From Nocardia nova NBRC 15556 (lineage in GTDB: Bacteria; Actinomycetota; Actinomycetes; Mycobacteriales; Mycobacteriaceae), in NCBI RefSeq assembly GCF_001613005.1, contig NZ_BDBN01000011.1, forward strand, positions 1 through 64,000: a stretch of 64,000 nucleotides of DNA, written 5' to 3'. A model generated the notes under the pieces. The model made no database searches, had not been told where the DNA came from, and worked only from the letters and a program-made list of their open reading frames with translations. The position numbers were made by a program, and so were the translations under genes. This document shows positions 57,315-64,000 of the stretch, piece after piece (position 1 is the first letter of the stretch; every line of letters begins with the position of its first letter).

Positions 57315-58439
57315 TCACCGGCACGCCTGCCACCCCGCTCCGTGACCGACCCCGAGCAGGCCGTGCGCCCGGGCCACCTCCGGTGAGTACAGCTGTCCCG
57401 CATCGGCATTGAGCCCGGCCTCGAGGCCCGGGTCGGCACGGCAGGCCGCCCGCCAGCCGAGATCGGCGATGGTTCGCACATACGGCAGGGTGGCGTTGGT
57501 CAACGCGACGGTGGCGGTGTGCGGGACCGCGCCGGGCATATTCGCGACACAGTAGAACAGCGAATTCGCCACGGGGAAGGTCGGTTCGGCGTGCGTGGTG
57601 GGATGGGAGCTCTGGAAACAACCGCCCTGATCGATGGCGATATCGACCAGCACCGTCCCCGGCCGCATCCGCTCCACCAGGGTATCCGGGACCAGTTGCG
57701 GCGCTCGCGCTCCCGGCACCAGCACCGAACCGATCACCAGATCCGCGGCGACGACCGCCCGGTCGATGTCGGCCGCGTTCGAGGCGAGAGGAGTGACCCG
57801 CCCGGCGAATCGGATGTCGAGTTCACGCAATCGCACCGGATTGGTGTCGAGCACGATCACCCGCGCACCCATCCCGACCGCGACCGTCGCCGCACTCGTT
57901 CCGGCCACCCCGCCGCCGATCACCACCACTTCCGCCGGCCGCACCCCCGGCACGCCGCCCAGCAACACTCCGGCGCCACCTTCGGGCGCCATCAGGTGGT
58001 AGGCGCCGACCTGGGGTGCGAGTTTGCCGGCGATCTCGCTCATCGGCGTCAGCAGCGGCAATGATCCGTCGGGTCCACGCACGGTTTCGTAGGCGATCGC
58101 GGTGATGCCGGAGGCCAGCACGGCGTCGGTGCACTCCCGGGAGGCCGCCAGGTGCAGAAAGGTGAACAGCACCTGCCCGGCGTGCATGCACGAATATTCG
58201 GGTGCGATCGGCTCTTTCACCTTCAACACCAGTTCCGCCTCGTCCCACACCGCGTCGGCACTCGCGGCGATGTGCGCGCCGGCGGCCACGTAATCGGCGT
58301 CGGTGAATCCGGACCCGAGTCCGGCGCCGGATTCGATCAGCACCCGATGACCGTGCCGGGTGAGTTCGACGGCGCCGGCCGGGGCGAGGGCGACCCGGCT
58401 CTCCTGCGGTTTGATCTCGCGCGGAACCCCGATTCTCAT
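57315..58439 (-). CDS. ald: Alanine dehydrogenase
   Basis: A 374-residue NAD-dependent enzyme interconverting L-alanine and pyruvate plus ammonia. Motifs: MRIGVPREIKPQESRVALAP, HRVLIESGAGLGSGFTDADY, LVLKVKEPIAPEY (catalytic Lys), LFTFLHLAAS (catalytic His), VVVIGGGVAGTSAATVAVGMGARVIVLD (NAD fold) and DIAIDQGGCFQSSHPTTH. The C-terminus is normal. The ATG at 58439 has the family N-terminus exactly. It is monocistronic and supports nitrogen or redox balance. Confidence 0.97.
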   Translation of the reverse strand: MRIGVPREIKPQESRVALAPAGAVELTRHGHRVLIESGAGLGSGFTDADYVAAGAHIAASADAVWDEAELVLKVKEPIAPEYSCMHAGQVLFTFLHLAASRECTDAVLASGITAIAYETVRGPDGSLPLLTPMSEIAGKLAPQVGAYHLMAPEGGAGVLLGGVPGVRPAEVVVIGGGVAGTSAATVAVGMGARVIVLDTNPVRLRELDIRFAGRVTPLASNAADIDRAVVAADLVIGSVLVPGARAPQLVPDTLVERMRPGTVLVDIAIDQGGCFQSSHPTTHAEPTFPVANSLFYCVANMPGAVPHTATVALTNATLPYVRTIADLGWRAACRADPGLEAGLNADAGQLYSPEVARAHGLLGVGHGAGWQACR

Positions 58440-58548
58440 ACCGCCATCGTGGCCCTGATCCGGGCGCGGTGCCATGATCAAGTCGCGGCGATTCACAGAA
58501 CCGCAACCAATCGGCAATCGATCCGCGTCCGGCAGCCCGGCATCGGCG

Positions 58549-59316
58549 TCACACGGTGATCGACTCGCCCAGCGGCGGGATCCGCAGCTGCTTCTCGCGC
58601 CCGCCGTAGCCGAAGGTGCGCCGAAGGTGATCGAGTGTCTCGGTGAAGTGCGCCCAGCCCTCGGCGTGTACCGGCACCACGACCGCCTCGCCGAGCACCT
58701 GCGCCGCGGCCAGTGCCGTGCGCGCATTGAGCGTGACGTCGCTGTCCTCGAACCGGCCCACGTTCGCGGCGCCGACGTTGAGCAGGGCGATGTCGATGCG
58801 GCCGAATTTCGCCACGATGCGCTCGACGTAGTCGACGGAGGCGTTGTCACCGGAGATGTAGACCGTCGGCAGGTCCTCGGCCTGCAGGACGAAGCCAGTG
58901 ACCGTGCCGCTCAGCGCCTCGGCGCCCTCCGGCCCGTGCAGCGCCGGTACCGCGGTGACGGTGACGGCGCCGATGCGCACCGACTCCCACACCGTCAGTC
59001 CCCGAACGCCTTCCAGGCGCCCGGCCGCTTCCGGCGTGGACAACACCGTCTCGACGCCGGCCATGACGTCGCGGCCCGCCGGATCGAGGTTGTCGGGATG
59101 CTGATCGTGCGACAGCAGCACCACGTCCACCGGGCCCACGCGATCCGCGGCGACCGCCGGTCCGGTCAATTTGTGCAGGGTGAGCGCGCCGGCGGAGTAG
59201 TCGCCGGGTTCGTCGAAGGTCGGATCGGTCAGCCAGACCAGCCCGCCGTAGTTCAGCCGGACGGTGGGGCCGCCGATGTGCAGGAGTTCGACCGTGGTGG
59301 AGAGCGTGTTCGTCAT
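58549..59316 (-). CDS. Metallo-beta-lactamase fold hydrolase (UlaG-like)
   Basis: A 255-residue MBL-fold protein. Metal residues lie in VVLLSHDQHPDNLD (HxxxHxDN type), VPALHGPEG, YISGDNASVD and VPVHAEGWAHF. The group contains lactonases and phosphodiesterases such as UlaG; the substrate is unknown. ATG 59316 is chosen, and GTG 59343 is an in-frame alternative. It is divergent from a GlxA-type regulator, which may control it. Confidence 0.87.
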   Translation of the reverse strand: MTNTLSTTVELLHIGGPTVRLNYGGLVWLTDPTFDEPGDYSAGALTLHKLTGPAVAADRVGPVDVVLLSHDQHPDNLDPAGRDVMAGVETVLSTPEAAGRLEGVRGLTVWESVRIGAVTVTAVPALHGPEGAEALSGTVTGFVLQAEDLPTVYISGDNASVDYVERIVAKFGRIDIALLNVGAANVGRFEDSDVTLNARTALAAAQVLGEAVVVPVHAEGWAHFTETLDHLRRTFGYGGREKQLRIPPLGESITV

Positions 59317-59375
59317 GAGCAACAGCTTGTCCCGATCCGGCACGCTCGAACAGTGGCCCGCAGGCCACGCTTCGA

Positions 59376-59390
59376 TAAGATCGGGCCATG
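59376..59390 (+). promoter_or_regulatory. Candidate -10 box (leaderless) for the GlxA-type regulator
   Basis: TAAGAT lies 6 nt before the ATG, and no ribosome binding site is present. Confidence 0.4.
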
Positions 59391-60368
59391 CATGTGGTCG
59401 CGGTGGTCGCCTTCGACGGAATCAGCCCGTTTCACCTGTCCGTCCCCGGGATGGTGTTCGGCCGGATCGGCACCAGCGTGCAGGACAGCGCGCCCTACCG
59501 GGTGCTCACCTGCGCGGAAGTTCCCGGAATCCTCGGCACCCCCGGCGATTTCGACCTCGTCGTACGCCACGGCCCCGAGGCGATCGACCGCGCGGAGACC
59601 GTGGTGATTCCCAGCTGGAACCCGGAACTTCCCGTGCCCGAGGTCATTTCGTCGGCCCTGTGGCGCGCACACGAACGCGGCGCCCGCATCGTCGGACTGT
59701 GCCGCGGCTCCTGGGTGGTGGCCGCCACCGGTCTGGCGGACGGGCGTGAAGTCACCACACACTGGGGTCTGGCTCCGGCCCTGGCCCACGCGTTTCCCGC
59801 GGTGACCGTGCGCGCGGATCGGCTGTGGACCGACCTCGGCGATGTGGTGACCTCCGCGGGAGTGGCTGCGGCACTGGACTGTTGCCTGCACCTGGTGCGC
59901 GCCGATCACGGCGCCCGCGCCGCGACCGAACTCGCGCGCACGCTGGTACTGGCCCCCTACCGCGCCGGCTCCCAGGCGCAGTACATCCCGCTCGCGGTGC
60001 CCGACGCCACCGACGACGACCCCATCGAACACGCGATGGTCTGGGCGCGAACACATGTGGACCAGCCCATCGATCTGGACAGCTGGGCCCGCACGGCGCT
60101 GATGTCGCGGCGCACCTTCACTCGCCGCTTCCGCGAACGCACCGGATCCAGCCCGCAGCGCTGGCTGCTCGATCAGCGCATCGACCGCGCCCGGCTACTG
60201 CTGGAATCCACCGACGACACGATGGACCGCATCGCCGCCGAGACCGGCCTGGGCACGGCGATGAATCTGCGCCACCATTTCCATCGCACGCTCGGGCTGC
60301 CACCGGCCGCACATCGCGCCCAGTTCCGGGCCAGCTATGTTGACCTGCATGATGATCAAGCTGGGTGA
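59388..60368 (+). CDS. GlxA-family AraC-type transcriptional regulator with DJ-1/PfpI domain
   Basis: A 326-residue regulator. Residues 1-175 form a DJ-1/PfpI-like sensor domain (VAVVAFDGISPFHLSVPGMVFG; the nucleophile-elbow cysteine in RIVGLCRGSWVVAATGL; THWGLAPALAHAFP). Residues about 215-315 contain two AraC helix-turn-helix motifs (TALMSRRTFTRRFRERTGSS, DRIAAETGLGTAMNLRHHF). GlxA-type regulators often control detoxification or amino-acid/amine catabolism. The divergent MBL hydrolase is a likely target; the downstream carbonic anhydrase gene overlaps its end. Confidence 0.93.
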   Translation: MHVVAVVAFDGISPFHLSVPGMVFGRIGTSVQDSAPYRVLTCAEVPGILGTPGDFDLVVRHGPEAIDRAETVVIPSWNPELPVPEVISSALWRAHERGARIVGLCRGSWVVAATGLADGREVTTHWGLAPALAHAFPAVTVRADRLWTDLGDVVTSAGVAAALDCCLHLVRADHGARAATELARTLVLAPYRAGSQAQYIPLAVPDATDDDPIEHAMVWARTHVDQPIDLDSWARTALMSRRTFTRRFRERTGSSPQRWLLDQRIDRARLLLESTDDTMDRIAAETGLGTAMNLRHHFHRTLGLPPAAHRAQFRASYVDLHDDQAG

Positions 60369-60867
60369 GCACGAGCCGCAGATCGACGACACCGCGTGGG
60401 TGGCGCCGACGGCCACGGTGATCGGCCGGGTGCGGCTGGGTGAACAGGTCAGCATCTGGTACGGCGCGGTGATCCGCGGCGATCTGGAGGACATCGGCAT
60501 CGGCGCCGGCACCAACATCCAGGACGGCTGCGTACTGCACGCCGATCCGGGATTCGAACTGCAGGTAGGCAGCGGAGTGTCGGTGGGCCACAACGCGATT
60601 CTGCACGGTTGCACGGTCGGCGACGACGTGCTGGTCGGCATGGGCGCGACCGTGCTCAACGGCGCGGTGATCGGCGAGGGCAGCCTCATCGCCGCCAACG
60701 CCCTGATTCCCGAGGGCATGAAGATTCCACCCGGCTCCCTGGTCGCGGGCGTACCGGGCAAGGTGCGGCGCGAACTCGGCGATGCCGAACGCGATCGCAT
60801 CAAGCTCAACGCCGCGGTCTATCTGCACAATATGAGCACTCACCGCGACGCCGGCACCCAGCTGTGA
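60349..60867 (+). CDS. Gamma-class carbonic anhydrase-like hexapeptide-repeat protein
   Basis: A 172-residue left-handed beta-helix protein. Hexapeptide repeats run from VAPTATVIGRVRLGEQVSIWYGAVIRGD to VGMGATVLNGAVIGEGSLIAANALIPEG. Zinc-type histidines lie in CVLHADPG and GHNAILHGCTVGDD. The C-terminal helix caps the trimer. The family includes true gamma carbonic anhydrases and inactive scaffold relatives. ATG 60349 is preferred and overlaps the regulator gene by 20 nt; an in-frame ATG lies at 60337. Confidence 0.9.
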   Translation: MMIKLGEHEPQIDDTAWVAPTATVIGRVRLGEQVSIWYGAVIRGDLEDIGIGAGTNIQDGCVLHADPGFELQVGSGVSVGHNAILHGCTVGDDVLVGMGATVLNGAVIGEGSLIAANALIPEGMKIPPGSLVAGVPGKVRRELGDAERDRIKLNAAVYLHNMSTHRDAGTQL

Positions 60868-60996
60868 GACGGGCCACACTGGTCAAGCGTCCAGGTTGAT
60901 CTCTTGGTAGCATCGTCGCAGCATGTTCGCGGTCCGCGGCAGTGAATCATCGCCCCGGGCGGCGCACTGCGACGTGGGTATGCAGGAGGTTAGACG

Positions 60997-61176
60997 GTGT
61001 CGTACGAGCAGTCCGGTATGCACCGACCCCAGGGGCGGATCAGTGTGGCCGATATCGCGGCCCAACCCGGTGGCATCGAGGCGCTACAGCGTCGAGTCCA
61101 CGAATTACGTTGCAACGGAAGCGATTTCGCCGCGAACGCGATCGAGCAGGAAATGGCCGCATTCAATCTGCGCTGA
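60997..61176 (+). CDS. 59-residue conserved-looking small protein, function unknown
   Basis: Starts GTG with an excellent ribosome binding site (AGGAGG, 6-7 nt upstream). The sequence begins MSYEQSGMHRPQGRISVADI and contains GGIEALQRRVHELRCNGSD and AIEQEMAAFNLR. It is helical and amphipathic with one cysteine. Third-position GC is typical of real genes here. It lies alone between the carbonic anhydrase and TetR genes. No family was recognised. Confidence 0.62.
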   Translation: MSYEQSGMHRPQGRISVADIAAQPGGIEALQRRVHELRCNGSDFAANAIEQEMAAFNLR

Positions 61177-61289
61177 GCGCGGGCGGCGTGAGCCCGGTCG
61201 GGGACGTCGGTGACGGTCCGGCGCGATGAGATAATGATCGTCAGCCTTCCGCATCGACGCGGTCATTCGCCGACTCGACTGGAGACCCC

Positions 61290-61910
61290 ATGCCCCCTGT
61301 TCCGTCCATCCTGGCCCGCATCCTCGAGAAGCCCCGCTCCGACGGTGAGCAGCTGCTCGAGAGTGCCCTGTCGGCCTTCCTGGACTTCGGGATCAAGCGG
61401 ACCAGCATGGGTGAGATCGCGCGCCGCGCCGGCATCAGCCCCGCGACGCTGTATCGCCGCTTCGAATCGAAGAACGATCTCGTCGAGGCGGTAAGCGTGC
61501 GCGAGGCGCAGCGCTTCGTCGCCGATATCGAACAGCGGGTCGGCAGCATCACCGACAACGAGGATCAGCTGGTGGAGATCTTCGTCGTCTTCATCACCGC
61601 GCTGGCGCACAACGAGCTGCTGCAACGACTGCTGCGCACCGAACCCGAGCTGATCCTGCCGCGCTTGACCACCGACGCCGGCCCGATCCTCGCGGTCGGC
61701 CGCGCCTACCTGGCCGACAAGCTGCGCGGTTTGCAGAAGGCCAACGCCGAACTGGATTTCGATGCCGACCTCGTCGCCGAGATCATGGCCCGGCTGGCGC
61801 AGTCCCTGGCGTTGACTCCCGACGGGCTGATTCCGCTCTCGGACGCGGAGGCCGCCCGCGCCTTCGCCCGGCGGACGTTGCTGCCGATGGTCGGCGGCCA
61901 CACCGCCTGA
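61290..61910 (+). CDS. TetR-family transcriptional regulator
   Basis: A 206-residue regulator: SDGEQLLESALSAFLDFGIKRTSMGEIARRAGISPATLYRRFESKNDLVEAV forms the DNA-binding domain (about residues 18-70), followed by an all-helical ligand domain. No clear palindrome was found in the upstream region, though GATAAT (61230) could be a -10 box. Target genes are unknown. It is convergent with the DNA methylase gene, with 37 nt between. Confidence 0.92.
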   Translation: MPPVPSILARILEKPRSDGEQLLESALSAFLDFGIKRTSMGEIARRAGISPATLYRRFESKNDLVEAVSVREAQRFVADIEQRVGSITDNEDQLVEIFVVFITALAHNELLQRLLRTEPELILPRLTTDAGPILAVGRAYLADKLRGLQKANAELDFDADLVAEIMARLAQSLALTPDGLIPLSDAEAARAFARRTLLPMVGGHTA

Positions 61911-61947
61911 CGGCCGGGCCTGCGATGCACAGTGCGACTGTCGCCGG

Positions 61948-63933
61948 CTACCAGGAAGACTCCGACGCGACACTGCCGGGCGGCCCGACACCGGTCTCGC
62001 CCAGCCCGAACGCCGCGGCCACGCGCCGATCGAGCAGCGCGACATCGGGTTCGGCTCCGCCGTTGGCCAATTCGCGTGCCAGGTCGGTGAGCCGCTGTCC
62101 CGCATCGGTATTCGGATCGGGGAGCGGAAGCCGGGTGACATACTGCGTGATCCACCGGCGCCGCCCGGCATAGAGCCGATTTCCGCACACGGCATCGTAG
62201 AATTGCAGTCCGAGCGTCGAATTGGCCACGCCCATCAGCAGATACGCGATCCGCTCGTCGCCGATATCGGCCAGCGACATCCAGTAGCAGTCGCCGTTCA
62301 CCACCGCACCGCTGCGATCGAGCGCGAACCGCGGCGCCACACTGATATCCGGGAACACCACCTTCGGACGGCACCACAGATGCGGCCGCTGCGGCACCCA
62401 GATCTCGAACCACTCCCGCCCGGTGCCGGTGAGGTAGTCCCGAGCGGCCAGGGTGTCCTTGTGCTGGGCGAGATAGGCCGCGGCGTCCGGATATTCGCTC
62501 AGATCGACCGGTGTGCGGCACGAGCACGAAGTCTCGTAGGGGTACAGCACCCGGGTGTCGCGGGCGCGTGCGATCCGCCACGGAGCGAGGTCGTGATGAG
62601 TCAGCAGCTGCCGGAGCAGTTCGGGCTCCGGACAGCAGGGCCGATCCTCCCACCGGTCCGAGATGAAGACTCGATCGGCATTCGTCTTGATGCCCACCCT
62701 GATTCGTGCCACCTCGCCGAACGTGCGCCACGTGCCGGCGGCGATTCGCCCCAACCAGGCGTCGGTAGCGGGTCGCGACATACGCCACGGAGTTGTGGGA
62801 TCGAAAGTGCTGGTGAGTGATTCGTCTTCGCACTCCACATCGGCCCATGCGTCGCCACCATCGGCGAGAATTCGCGCGGGCCCGCCGGCCGAACCGCGCC
62901 CCGGGTTCCCCGATCCGCACGGTTCGCCGTGCACACCGGTCCACAGCGTTCCGGTCTCCACAGCGATGTGGCGACCGCCGTGGTCGACGACGGAGTCGGC
63001 CGGAGCGACCACAGCGTCGAACAGGTCGGCAGCGGCCGTCGGCTCCCGCTCGCACTCGTAGGCCGTGACGAACCTGCAGGTCCGCTGCTCGTGCCCGCGC
63101 ACGGCGATTGTCACCGCGGGCAGGACCGCCGCCTCGAACAGCCGAGTGTCCCCAAGGTCGTAGAGCTCCACCGGCGTCAGTTCCGCATACAGCAGCGCCC
63201 GCAGATTCGCCCCCGCCTTGGTGCTGAGGAATCGGTTGGCGCACAGCAGACCCAGCACTCCACCGGGTCGTAACAACCGCGGAATCGTCGCGACGAACGG
63301 ATGGGTCAAATCGATACGTCCCGACAGCCCGAACTGCTTGCTCAGCATCTGCGCGGTCGCGCCACCCAGCTGCTGAGTCCGCACATACGGCGGGTTCGTG
63401 ATCACGGCGTCGAAGTGCGAGTCGGTCAATTCGGTTGCCGCGCAGAGGAAATCCCCCACCCGCCAATCGATGACGACCCGATTCGACGGTGGCGCGGTAT
63501 CCACCCCAGGCGCCGCGCCGAGGTATGCGCCGACCGCGTCCGCCACCCGCGATCCCGCCCACGACTCGGCGGTGCCCTCCTCCGGCCAGACCTGGGACCT
63601 GCCCGCGAATCGGCTGTTCCACGATGTCCCCCTAGTCTGAGCTTCCCGGACCGCCGCGGCATTCAGGTCGTACCCCACCAGATGCAAGGAGGTATCCGGA
63701 AAGCGTTGTGCCGCAACATATGCCACCGCCGACAGCAACTCACCGTCGCCGCAGGCGGGGTCCAGCACCGACAACTCGCGTTCCGGTCGCACATGCGCGA
63801 GCATCCGCTCCGCGAGAAACTCCGCCAACCGCGGCGGCGTGTAATGCCGACCGTGCCGTTTCCGCGCCCCACCCCCGCCCGGCTCCCGTCCCGCCCGGCG
63901 GTCTGCTGCTGGCTGCTCCCGCCCGCCGCGCAT
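61948..63933 (-). CDS. Adenine-specific DNA methyltransferase (Eco57I/TaqI-like N-6 methylase)
   Basis: A 661-residue protein. An N-terminal HYTPPRLAEFLAERML entry segment leads to the SAM-binding motif I LDPACGDGELL (residues 57-67), then catalytic motif IV NPPY (180-183) and LRPGGVLGLLCANRFLSTKAGANLR. The C-terminal half resembles a TaqI-type target-recognition domain (CRPKVVFPDISVAPRFALD, then YWMSLADIGDERIAYLLMG). It would methylate the N6 of adenine at a specific site. No nuclease gene lies within the window; upstream sequence ends 67 nt beyond the start. It may belong to a restriction or defence locus continuing past the edge, or be solitary. Confidence 0.88.
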   Translation of the reverse strand: MRGGREQPAADRRAGREPGGGGARKRHGRHYTPPRLAEFLAERMLAHVRPERELSVLDPACGDGELLSAVAYVAAQRFPDTSLHLVGYDLNAAAVREAQTRGTSWNSRFAGRSQVWPEEGTAESWAGSRVADAVGAYLGAAPGVDTAPPSNRVVIDWRVGDFLCAATELTDSHFDAVITNPPYVRTQQLGGATAQMLSKQFGLSGRIDLTHPFVATIPRLLRPGGVLGLLCANRFLSTKAGANLRALLYAELTPVELYDLGDTRLFEAAVLPAVTIAVRGHEQRTCRFVTAYECEREPTAAADLFDAVVAPADSVVDHGGRHIAVETGTLWTGVHGEPCGSGNPGRGSAGGPARILADGGDAWADVECEDESLTSTFDPTTPWRMSRPATDAWLGRIAAGTWRTFGEVARIRVGIKTNADRVFISDRWEDRPCCPEPELLRQLLTHHDLAPWRIARARDTRVLYPYETSCSCRTPVDLSEYPDAAAYLAQHKDTLAARDYLTGTGREWFEIWVPQRPHLWCRPKVVFPDISVAPRFALDRSGAVVNGDCYWMSLADIGDERIAYLLMGVANSTLGLQFYDAVCGNRLYAGRRRWITQYVTRLPLPDPNTDAGQRLTDLARELANGGAEPDVALLDRRVAAAFGLGETGVGPPGSVASESSW

Positions 63934-64000
63934 GTCCGCATTGTGCCTGCTGCGAGCACAAATGTGGGCGAACTCGACGTATCGCGCCGCAGGTCGCTCA

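Overview
The window is a GC-rich chromosomal segment of an actinomycete, most likely Nocardia or a close relative in the Mycobacteriales. The backbone follows, in order, the Mycobacterium tuberculosis Rv2215-Rv2236c block. It contains sucB/dlaT (partial), an Rv2216-like epimerase, lipA, an Rv2219-like DUF4191 protein, an RDD protein, glnA1, glnE, panB, a Hip1/CaeA-like exported hydrolase, glnA2, a CHAD protein, rnpB, an RNase H/phosphatase fusion, a zinc-ribbon coiled coil, a NIF3-like protein, a CobC-like aminotransferase, ptpA, a SURF1 protein and cobD. No IS element, CRISPR array, tRNA gene or prophage was seen.

Layout. 0-9 kb: lipoate/2-oxoacid dehydrogenase genes, interrupted by a 2-oxoglutarate/Fe(II) dioxygenase plus a DHA2 exporter and an acetyltransferase where lipB would be expected; then an EF-G-like GTPase and the DUF4191 protein. 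9-15.5 kb: an accessory catabolic block (HmgA-like dioxygenase, alpha/beta hydrolase, IclR regulator, aldehyde dehydrogenase) and a divergent aldo-keto reductase/TetR pair. 15.5-18 kb: RDD protein and glnA1 with a recognisable GlnR-type box. 18-28 kb: accessory genes between glnA1 and glnE (MpaB-like protein, exported CocE-type hydrolase coupled to an M20 peptidase, DUF3224 protein, lipase, type-II lumazine synthase, zinc metallopeptidase lipoprotein, secreted cysteine protein, MprF-like protein). 28-36 kb: nitrogen-assimilation and pantothenate core (glnE, panB, exported hydrolase, glnA2). 36-45 kb: phosphotransferase, lipoprotein/Pip/CHAD operon, MDR oxidoreductase/MerR pair, RNB nuclease, small genes. 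45-56 kb: rnpB, lactate-oxidase-like enzyme, RNA/phosphatase genes, cobalamin genes, ptpA and SURF1. 56-64 kb: ECF41 sigma factor, alanine dehydrogenase, MBL hydrolase, GlxA-type regulator, gamma carbonic anhydrase, a 59-codon gene, a TetR regulator and a solitary adenine-specific DNA methylase at the edge.

How genes connect. GlnE modifies GlnA1, which keeps the adenylylated tyrosine (Y406); GlnA2 has tryptophan at that position. LipA and SucB belong to the lipoylated 2-oxoglutarate dehydrogenase system. CobC, CobD and possibly the phosphatase half of the RNase H fusion belong to cobalamin synthesis. Several regulatory sites can be read directly: the GlnR-type box, a doubled TetR-type operator, an IclR-like palindrome, a MerR-type promoter with a 20-bp spacer, an ECF41 promoter, and many -10 boxes placed 6-7 nt before a start codon, which suggests leaderless transcripts. 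Three small genes (26, 31 and 59 codons) were found by reading the DNA. All functional names are inferred from motifs and family knowledge; no database search was run.
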